This document shows positions 51,736-62,300 of a stretch of DNA of 64,000 bases, one piece after another (positions within the stretch are counted from its first letter, which is position 1; each line of letters begins with the position of its first letter). The DNA is from Andrena cerasifolii (lineage: Eukaryota; Arthropoda; Insecta; Hymenoptera; Andrenidae). The translations under genes were made by a program, and so were the position numbers. The stretch spans positions 10,354,001 to 10,418,000 of the forward strand of contig NC_135124.1 of NCBI RefSeq assembly GCF_050908995.1, in the 5' to 3' direction. The notes beneath the pieces are model-generated. The model made no database searches. It saw only the letters and a program-made list of their open reading frames with translations, and was not told where the DNA came from.

Positions 51736-52420
51736 GTGAGGCTCCGCCGCGATCCGCTTGAAAACCCCCATTTATTTGCCTCTGCATTCCTTCCCCGTGA
51801 CACAGGTCCAAGAGCGCGAGACACGCGGAACACGGGGATGGAAACGAGGAAGACGATTACGATCCTGCCGCGCATCGTCCTCCCGGGCCGCTCACTTCGT
51901 AGGAATCTACGCTCCTTTTCATGCTTTTCCCCGTTTCCTTTCAAGATCAATTGGTATTTCAACGCGGCCCCTTGGTGGACAATCGAAACGCGGCAGCTCT
52001 TTGTCACTTTGCTCGTGAAGGGAGATTGTCCGGCAACAGGAGCCTCGATTACGCAACGATGGTCGGAAGAAAGTTTAGAATGCGAACGGTAACATGAATG
52101 GCGTGGTTTAATGAAAAGGAACGGTGTCGCGTGGGGTGTGCAGAGTTTATACGAGGTGGCATTAAGGATTGCGCAAGACAGCGGCGCGGTGATGATGTGC
52201 GAATAGGTGGCTAGTGTTAATGTGACTTGTACACGTACTTAAAAATGGCATTTCTCAACTTTCTTCTGGCTACCACCGTACACCGCGGGTCGAGAACGAA
52301 AACGAGAGGGACTCGTAAAGACGTGTAAATCTTAACAGTATGGTAATCCGAAGACATGCTCTGAATGTCTCAAGCAAGACGTACTGTGCAAGGTGGCACA
52401 CTGTGGAGGATTCACGCAAG

Positions 52421-52860
52421 GAGTGACTCAAGAAATTGCCCCTTCTTGGGTCCCACGATTTTGGAACTGAATTTTGTGCGAAATGATAGCTTATGATGAG
52501 GCATCAATCCCGATAAATTTTCAAGTTGAGGTGGCAATTAGTTTCTAAGATATGGGAGATGAAAGAAGTGAAAATTCGTTAACGCGTCAGCCCATACGCT
52601 TCGATGTATAAACTTTTATGTCATTCCGATAATATAAACAATTATTTCCAGGGGTTTTGCTGTCTGCTAATAACGAATTTGAACTTAGATTTTCAAAATT
52701 CACGAAGAAACAAATCAAGAAATATAAATGTCTGTGTAGTAGGTGCGTTTTTAATATATCGTCCACAATGTTGAATTGACCATTTGATTTTTCACAAAAT
52801 TCAGTTTCAAAATCGTGGAACCAAAAAGGGGCTAAAAAGCCTCATTTTGGGGTCACTCTT
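52421..52860. mobile_element. Foldback element upstream of gene B
   Basis: GAGTGACTC, GCCCCTTCTTGG and CCACGATTTTGGAACTGAAT pair with the inverted block ATTCAGTTTCAAAATCGTGG, CCAAAAAGGGGC and GGTCACTC. Arms are about 60 bp. No transposase. Confidence 0.65.
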
Positions 52861-53219
52861 TCGTCAACACTGTAGATACACATCGGAAACTAGCGACATG
52901 GGAAATAAGAAGAGGTTCCCGGGAACATCGCACACGTGACGTGACTTCTTTATGGACGCAGACGATTCAGAGCACTTGGTGGTGGACATTAGAGCGGTGT
53001 TCAAGTTAGAACTCCGTGTGACATTTAGTTCTAACCGAACTCTACTACTTAATTTACTGAACTGTAGAAATTCGTACACGTTCGCGTGACAAATGGAATC
53101 TGAATTTCAAGGTTCGGTGGGATGTAGGGCGGCAGCTACTTAGACAGATTACTTAAGAAGACTGAAGAAATATTCTCTGCCATGTACTCCATCGCTTCGA
53201 ATTGCAAAATTCTTTTCAG

Positions 53220-53370
53220 AGACCTCGCCGCGATGGTGCACCTTCTGAAGTGCTCGATTGGCAACGGGATCCTTTTTTTGCCGAACGGATTCAGAAGAGC
53301 CGGTTACGTGATGGCTGTGATTTCCAGTGTCACTATAGGCCTATTGTGCACTCACACGGTGGTGGTGCTG
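53220..53370 (+). CDS. Gene B exon with TM1 and TM2
   Basis: The acceptor TTCTTTTCAG ends at 53219. The exon starts with the third base of a codon, then DLAAMVHLLKCSIGNGIL (TM1) and a second hydrophobic stretch ending THTVVVL at donor CTG|GTGGGT (phase 0). The open frame past the donor (to 53548) loses all family similarity, which confirms the splice. A tandem AG (CAGAG) gives a second possible acceptor at 53221. Confidence 0.88.
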
Positions 53371-56300
53371 GTGGGTAGACGCGTAACGGGAAAAAGTAAT
53401 AGAGAGAAAGACAGTTACTTCGAGGGTTTTGTGGCAATTAAGCCGCGCGATTGCGCAAGGCATTGGGTAATCGCGCGAGAACTATTCGGAAGCACGATGG
53501 AACGGAATCCGCCAATTGATCGTATCGCTGAAACGTTTTTGGTTTTCTGAAAATTGCATTTTGGACGGAAAAACGTGGAAATAACAAAGTACCATTACGC
53601 GAAAGTATTATTTTCGAATGGTAAACATCTAGGAGTATTTTGCCACGCTTCGACTAGTGCGTTGATACATTTCTCTAGAGTTCAGCAATTTAATCGGAAA
53701 TTAAAAAATTCTGCACACGGTAACTGATACGTGCCTTTTTTGTCGAAACTTGACGAAACGAGACGTTGCGATTCATCTTTATCTAGCGGCTTATAAAACG
53801 CGCGAAATCTCGCGAGCAGTTCGCGCTGTATCAGTGTATTCCGTAACTAAATCTGGCCTAAGATTTTTATCATTTCGCGCGATGTAACTGTCTCTAAATC
53901 ATTGCGCGAACCCTGCAATTATATTCCAGAAGCACGGAGCTGTCTAAAAATCGACGACGCACGGGACTAAGACACAGAAACGCGCGAAACCGTCTGAGGC
54001 AAATGCAATTAAGGCATTAACGGTTAATTATTTTACGACGAGCTTATCATTTTTTATTTACCGTGTCAACTAGAACAAACACCTCACCCGAGCACTTTGT
54101 AATTCGTATTCTTCTTGGATGCTGTTGCTGTCGTTGTAAAATCATACTCGTAATTGAGTACAAAATTGAAAGTCAGTTTCTTTTTTATATTTATTTATTA
54201 ACTAGCTTTGCTACTCGGCTTTGCTCGAAATTTAGATTCTGTTTTTTTTTTAAATAGTCACATTCATCTGGATTAGTCAGGCATAATCAGCCGAGACACA
54301 TTTCGCGATCCCAGAATAGGGCGAATTCTACTTACGCCCAAATCGCCCGCAACGCCCGTGGTTTTCCCTTCCAAATTTATGAAAATCTCCTGAAATATGG
54401 AAAAGAAATCTGTGAAAGAGCCATTATCGGTAAATACAGGTTTTTAAATATAAGTTTCGTCTCGAAAACAGGAACATATAATTTATGATATTCATTTTAT
54501 TACAAAAACGGGAAATTCCTGCGCGGGCGATTTGGGCGTAAGTTGAATTCGCCCATAGAAAATAAGAAAAAAATAGCAAAATACAATGAAAGTAAGTAGA
54601 AGGTACCGAGAATTCTTAACCGCCTTCATCGAAGGAAATAAAAAAATTTATTTGAAGCTTTGACAAATACGACTGTGAAATTGTAATTTATCACGTCAGA
54701 TGACACCATTTTTAAAAAATTCAAAGTGTGAAACCTAAACTCTTTTCATTTTATTATTTTTACTATATTCATCCAGTACAGACACTACTACTTTCAAAAC
54801 GATACAAAAAAGTTTCCACAACTTTCGTTAGATCATTCTTCTGTCACTCATTTATTATCCATTCTCGTTATATTCCATAGCCACCAAAAAAAAATCATAC
54901 TGACTCTGATTATACTCTTGGGAAATGTTCAGCATCAAAGAGGGTGTCATCCCCTACTGTGGCACACAAGATAAACAGCTGAAATTACATGGGGAGTGGC
55001 AAAGACGACAAAAGGGTGGAAAACGGAATACTTCCTTTTGTCGAAATATATTTTCATTTTCAAGAACGAGGGAGTGTTTACAAAGCTGTGGACTTAAAGG
55101 GGGTCGCGACGGTGAGGTAACAGCCGTGTCAGAACCGCGTCTGAGAACGAGTTCTTTGAATGCAGGTGCGATGCTCTCAGGTGTTATGCAGGCGTAATCG
55201 CATACCGGCGCTGGATCTCGCCCAAACCGCGACGGTTTCCTTGCAGAGTGGTCCAGAAGGGATTCGAAAGTACGGAAAAATCTTCGGCGTATTTACCAAC
55301 GTCCTCATCTGCTTCGTCCAATTCCAAGCTGCAGTCGTGTACATACTTTACGTGGCCACCTCCTTCCAGCAAGTGAGAAACAACTCGTGCGCCCACTATT
55401 TTCCACCGACGCAACTAGACGACCAAATTAATTTCTCTCCGAGTAACGACGAAACGAACGACGATGGAGGATATTACATATACTTCAATAGGAATATTCT
55501 CGCCATTAAGGGGTACTTGCGGATTTGAGGTTTCAAAGAATCAGTTTTTTATAGGTATATAAATTGACAGTATGACAGCTCGAGAATAATCAGTTAAAAT
55601 TTCATAAAGAAATCCGAAACATTATCGAAGTTATATCGTTGACAATGAGAAGCAAAGCAACTCACGCGATCCACGCTCGGTATTCAAGAGAAGTACCTAC
55701 ACTTTTTTCTCGAAACACCATTTCTCAAGTTAACGCGCACGATTAAGAGAAAACCACACGTCAGTTTGCCTATATAGCTAGGTCCCCTAGTTTTAGGGCT
55801 GGACTTTAAAAAACCATTTGATTTTTCGATTTCCAATGATTGAACGAGGTACTACATTGCACGCCGCAAACTGTAAAAAACATATTTTTTATGACAATAT
55901 TTTAATGGGAAATTATAGTGCAAACATAGATTAATGAAATGTAAAAAGTTTTATCAATATATCTTGCATAGTTTTTTTAGAGAAAAAATCCTAAAAATCG
56001 TACCATTTTTAGGCGCCAAACCCTCAAGTACCCCTTAAGAAACAGTGTACACGGTTCTTTTTATTTTTTAATACGTAACACGAGTGTTGAATCGGAACTG
56101 AATGTAATTACACGAGTGGTTCAAGTTTCGTCGCGAATCGTGACCGAAACTTTCCGTTGCCAATTACGCGACTGGCACTTGCTTTTCCTCCTTCGAATGG
56201 TTCTTGCGTCGATCGATTCGTCGATGCGCATCGAAAGGACGTCGCGGTCGCACTCTTATTCTCACTGCATTTACGAAACCACTTTCGGAATGCATAATAA

Positions 56301-59300
56301 AGTCTCGCTTAACGCTCCCAGGCGCGGCCGTCACTTTCGTAAACCGCAGATTTAAATATCGTCGTTTCGGTGGATTAAAGCCCGCGGTAACTACGAACAA
56401 AATTAACCGCCCTTTCGTTACTTAGCTCAGCCGTTGTTTCACGCAGGCTTATCTCGAAGTGGTGAAAAATGCTATCTAAAATGCTACTTTAGCTTTTCAT
56501 AATTTCAACGGCGCGCTGAATCTTAATGTAGATTTTCGGGTCTGAAACGCGTCAATTAGGTTTGCAAGACTATAGACTTTAATTTCTTACTAAAGATACT
56601 GAAAATTAATTAGCCCGTTGGCCAGCAGAATTATTTCGATGCGCCACAGCGATCGTAATCAACGAATTCCTTTCGATATGAACATACTTATATTCATCAG
56701 ATTACAATGACTGTCCATCGATCTTACAAGGGGATCTTCAGGTTTGGCAATTTCAGAAAATGTTGATACTGAAGGTCTTCACTCGGACATTAATTTTCCA
56801 AAGCGGTAAAACGCGCTTTTCAGCCAAATTCAAGAAAATCGACTTTGAATAATTCTGAGTTCCCTTATATACAGGGTGTTCCTTTACCCATGATGAATAC
56901 TCCAGAGGGTGGTTATACAGGCAAAAATACGACGAACATCAGGAGTGACGAAATTGCGGTAAAGGCTTCGTTTTTGAGAAAATTGATTTTTAATTTCGCC
57001 AGATACGCGTGCATCGAAGGCGCGTGTCCCTCAGGCTCAAGGGAGCTCAGAATTTTTCGAACTCGATTTTCTCGAATTTAGCTGAGAAGCGCTCTTAATG
57101 CTTTGGGAAATTAATGTCCGAGCGAAGACCTTCGTGTACACTAACAATAAGTATCAACATTTCCTGAAATTGCCAAACCTGAGGGTCCCCTTGTCAGTTT
57201 TGGTGTTGAGGAAAGTTCCTTTGCCCAACGGACACTTGTCACGGGCGCACCGTTGCGAATCGACACTGTACCCTCGGATCATGTGTTTCCTTCAGGTGAT
57301 TGAGTTCTTTTCTGGTTTCGCGATGGACGTGCGGATTTACATATTGGCCCTGTTCCCTTTCGCCTGTATTCTTGGCTTCATACCCAACCTGAAGTACCTG
57401 GCGCCGTTCTCCATGATCGGCTCCGTCTTCATGTTCCTCGGCCTCTGCGTCAGCCTCTATTACCTCCTAGACGATGTCCCTGATCCTGGAAGGCTGCAGG
57501 CCTTCACGCACCCGTTCCCGGTGCCGATGTACTGCAGCCTCTTTCTGTTTGCCCTGCACAACGTCGCCGTGTGCCTGCCGCTGGAGAACACGATGAAGAA
57601 TCCGTACCACCTGCCGCTGCTGCTAACGTTCAACACGCTGTTCAATATGTGCTTGTACACGGTGTTCGGGTTCCTAGGCTACAACAAGTACGCCAGCAAT
57701 ACCTGCGACACGGTCATCAAGAATTTTCCGATCGAGGAACCGTAAGTGGGCCAGTCCTGTTTCCAGATCCCCGCTGCTTCCTTCGATCATCTCGTGAAAT
57801 GAACGGTGACGTCGTGTGAGCGGTGCGATGGAGTTGTTACTTGTTAAAATCTGTTTGCAGGAGCATCGTTTCTCGACGATGTGGATCTTTGGAGGAAGCA
57901 GCGAGGCACTTTTATCTTGACTAGGAAGAAGTTTGAATATTGAATTTAGAATTTGCTGCCTTTATCTGGTTGCAGTAGTGTACTCGGGAGTTAATGGGGG
58001 AGCCGAGTTGAAGGGACAAAAATATTTTTAATATTTAATATTTAATATTTAATATTTAATATTTAATATTTAATATTTAATATTTAATATTTAATATTTA
58101 ATATTTAATATTTAATATTTAATATTTAATATTTAATATTTAATATTTAATATTTAATATTTAATATTTAATATTTAATATTTAATATTTAATATTTAAT
58201 ATTTAATATTTAATATTTAATATTTAATATTTAATATTTAATATTTAATATTTAATATTTAATATTTAATATTTAATATTTAATATTTAATATTACAAAT
58301 TCATTTGAAGAGTAAATTCGAGTTTTCTTTTCTTTTTACGAAACTCTTAAATTACTTCAGTCGTGGATACATTAATCTCCTTTCTCCTTTTCCTTTGTGG
58401 AGTGCCAGCAGAGATTGAGAAACAATTACTTGAAATAAAAATTTGTGCACGAAATTTTTATTTCAAATAATTTTTTGCCCATCTCTGGGTATCAGGAACC
58501 CTTGGCTCTCCCCCCTGGGTGCGCCACTGTTTGGTTGGGTGTATCTTTGTTGCATTTCAGTTTGGTTGATTTGAGGGGAAGTATTTTACAATTGCACATT
58601 GCGGGTGCAGTCTTTTGGGAGGACACAGTTCACGGTAGATATAGTTCATTAACAAGTCCATTCACATCTAGAATTAATTTTCTCTGTTGGCTTCGAATGC
58701 AGGCTGTATTGTGCACATATTTCGAGATGATATTGATCGAATGAAATGCGAGGAAATACCGCGCACTGGTTATCCCGCCTTAAGAATTGATAAGATTGAA
58801 ACGTGTGGACTAAAGTGCATCCACATTTTTCTCCATGTACAGCTTTGTTGTCTTAACGATAATAAGAGAGGCGCTGTTTGCTCCACGTAATGGGAAAAGA
58901 ATGGTAACACGGCAGATTACTTTAACAAGGAAAACACATAATCCGTATAAAGTATATCGTAAACTGGGGGAACCTTGGTAGGGTGGAGTAACATTGGTAG
59001 TTACTTGTACTAAAGAAGGAAAAGAAGGTACAAATTTTATACGTCTTCACACTTGCACTGCAATCACAAAAGTCGCGACGTTAAAACAGGATTAAAGCGA
59101 ACGTAAAAATGTTAATTTATGTATTATGTAACAAAATCTCACAAAACATGCCGGTGTTCCCCCACGGTACTTTGTAATCGAGATTTTCAGAAACTGATTT
59201 CCAAGAATCATAATTCATAACCGTGACATTCTGTAGATGAATCAGTTTCCTGTAATTTATGACAGACTTTGTCTCTCTTCCAGAGAACCCACACAGACTG

Positions 59301-62300
59301 AAATTAATTAACTGCCGAAGACTACTGGTGGCTATTATCCCCCACCTATCTTCCCTTTGTTGGTCCAAAAATAATAGCCAACCGATGTGTTTGTACCATT
59401 CGGTAACGCCACTTTAATTTAAACATGTCTTCAAGTGTCTTCCACTAAACGCACATCTGTTGCAATTTTGCTCCAGGCACTTAATCACGCAACGTGCAAT
59501 TATAAGCTAAACGCACTCATACATAATTCATATGCTCTGTGTAAAAAGTTCCATGAAAATTATGCGTTTCGATAGGAGTAACGTTCAAGCCCCGCTGCAA
59601 TACAGTGCATTCCAGCGAGAGTGGACTGTCGATCGTAACAGCGGCTGATCGATATCTTCGTAATTGAGAATTAGTACAACGGAAAGTACCTAAACAATGT
59701 GTCCATCACGTGATTCGGCCCCAACGTTAAATTAAACACGTGGTCCGATAATAATATTTAGATAACGACCGTGCCGGTATTTTTTGTTGCGTCAGAGGTA
59801 ATCAAAAGAGAAGTTCATTCTCTACTATCTTACAGACCAGCTACATACCTGTATTGTCGTAATCGGGGCTCATCAAATAGACAGTATCTCTTTTAATTAA
59901 CACTATAATGCTAATCCATTAACGGGCATTAACCCGTGCTTCGTGGATTGCCCGTGTTCCGTGGAAATCGATTATGCTTAATGGCTGATCTTAACGAGAG
60001 ACACTTTATACTACAAAATCTCCTGGTGAACCTTAGGATTTATTTTCACACAGATGTAAAAGTGTCAGTTCCCAATTCTCCCTCGACTATCACTCTGCAT
60101 GTAAACGAAAGAAGAATTTTATCACTGTACTAATAGTTTTCACGAAGATGCACATACCACTCTGTAGATTCAATTATACTCACCTATCCGCAATCGTCTG
60201 GTCGTATACTCAGACAGATCGTCGCGTATAAGTTCTCGCGTATTTATGATTTTAATCGAAAGATCGCCAAGTAGTCTCGAACCGATATCGCCGGTATTAA
60301 GGAACTCGATGGCGTTAAAGTCCCTGCGCTCTTTTCTGATAGAAATTCGGATTACGCGGCTTCCACTAATCCGTTCTGGGCGCCGAATGTAGCCGGGTGT
60401 CGCGTTAAAAAATAACGCGATTTTTATTATCCCCGTTGTTTGTACATTCCCGTTGTTGGATGATATATGGCCAGCTTAGAAACTAATTACTGGGAATCGA
60501 CGGGGGATTCATCGAAAAGAATCGCAAGCCGCAGCGTTACTGTAATTTTCCATTAGCGACGGCGATGGCCTTGAAATTATTTTATTCTTTAGTTCGTAGT
60601 ATCATACACGTATGTACGCATGCATCGAGTGAAAATATCAAGGGGGCTAGGGTAACTCGAAATTCTGAAGGACCCCGATACCATCGAGGCGTCAGTTTAT
60701 TGCGATATTAATCAGGCCGTTATCAACGAAATTCTTATCGATTATCGAGGGAGTAATTAGCGGAATAGTTGGAACGGCTCAAGGTGAAAGAATTACGCAG
60801 CGAAATCCCTCTTGTCTTATCGGAATCAGTTGGACGAAGTTGCTTTTGGCTCTACAAGCTGCTTGTATCCATCAAACTCCTTGTGCTTTGTTTTTATAAG
60901 CATAAATGTCAGACACAAGCGATCGTTAGCAACGATCTTCAACGAGACTATTCGTACCATCGACTGTCGAAACGCGCCTGCTTAAGTCAGTCAGCTTTGC
61001 ACCCCACAGCCTTGTGATACTTGGAAGGAATTAGACGTCGATTTATTCGTCATCGATTTGTCCACTTATCTGGTGACTATGTAGGCCGAGTACATGCGTC
61101 TCGTGGAATTCTAGTATCACTATTTACACGTGCTCTGGACGTTGCTTCTTATCGTGCAAATTAGCTGCGCAACTTTACTTGTAGGTATACGCTGTATAAA
61201 AAGCACGTGTGCAGGCGCTACATTCTGTCGGGCGCTCGCCACTTTCAGCTTATGATCTAAAAACCGCCCTACGAGTGGATGCTTCTCGTCGACGATAACT
61301 ATCGCGATTACAGTCTGAATGCAGCGCGCCAGAAGTGTGTCGTGTGAGTGCCAGTGTCCTGGTAAAGCCTCGTTATTATTAACAGCCCCAAAAGTAATTG
61401 ATATAAATAATTATGAATTTTTAAAAAAGAACTTGTTAATATTGGATTAAACTCTTTTGAGTTATAAGGAGGCGTCTTTAAGCTTGTAGGATTTTATATT
61501 TTTTATTATTTATTAAAATTGTAGAATCTTGTTAACCGCTTCGACGATGTAACTCCTGTTGGCGTGACGTGTAGCGCCTGTCACAGTCATCTGATTGCAA
61601 GACAACGAAATTTTCTTAAAGTTAGATAGTTTGCGCTGGGATTGAACATAATAATTAAACAATATGAGGTTCAACTTAATTTTTTTTCTTTCAGGTTTAA
61701 AGATGCCTCCTTATATCCCAAAAGAGTTCAATCTAATATTAAGAATAGTTTTTTTTTTAAATTGATAAATAACAGTTCTGTCTGGGGATGTTACACGAGA
61801 ATCCTCCCTCAAGCCCCTGGCGTTAAAAATATGAAGATACATCGATCGATTTCGCTTCTGAAAGAGTGAGTATCTATGCTTTGGCTCGTCTCCGATGATT
61901 GAATTAGTAGAATGTATCGTACCAGCTGGTTTAACATCCAATCATTATTGATTGTGAGAAACTAAAGATTGTCAATGGAAAACTCACTGCTGTGCGCAGT
62001 TTACGCGATTCAGGCTACTCATAGGATGGACGAATTTCTGATTCCTTAAGCAACAGGTGCTATGAGGCTGCATAATGTCCCATTTCGAAAAATTAATTTC
62101 GTCTTGCGACTTTTTTTAATTGTGTAATAAGAAAAACCACACAAGCGAAGTTATTCAAGTGTTTACTAAAAATGATTATTGTTATTGTTACAGCCTCGCG
62201 CAATCAGTTAAGGTAGTGATTTCCCTGTCTGTGATGTTCTCTTTTGGGTTAGCGTACTATGTTCCGCATTCGATTATATGGCCAATGATCAAATCGAGGT

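Larger units (their letters stand above)
57973..58529. mobile_element. hAT-like MITE, family 2, copy expanded by a tandem repeat (gene B intron)
   Basis: The left end CAGTAGTGTACTCGGGAG is followed by GGGGGAGCCGAGTTGAA, as in the copy at 63039. The right end is CTGGGTGCGCCACTG. Flanks TCTGGTTG (57965-57972) and TTTGGTTG (58530-58537) match at 7 of 8. The usual core of 160-200 bp is enlarged to 557 bp by a heptamer array and a nested element. Confidence 0.75.

Noticed and set aside
53371..53550. Extension of the TM1-TM2 frame past 53370
   Set aside because: It reads through a good donor and loses all SLC36 similarity; the family continues in the exon at 55166.
53792..53836. TATAAAA followed by TCAGTG
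   Set aside because: Spacing of about 41 bp is too long for a canonical TATA/Inr pair.
54176..54245. CTTTGCTACTCGGCTTTGCTCG near 54210, resembling a widespread insect repeat end
   Set aside because: Too short to assign to a class; no second end or target duplication visible.
57098..57295. N-terminal part of the open frame before the TM4-TM7 exon
   Set aside because: Mostly arises from the right arm of the foldback element at 56726; the acceptor at 57295 gives the exact family junction.
61190..61235. TATAAAAAG with possible start about 30 bp later
   Set aside because: No initiator match; inside a gene B intron; no exon-like sequence follows.
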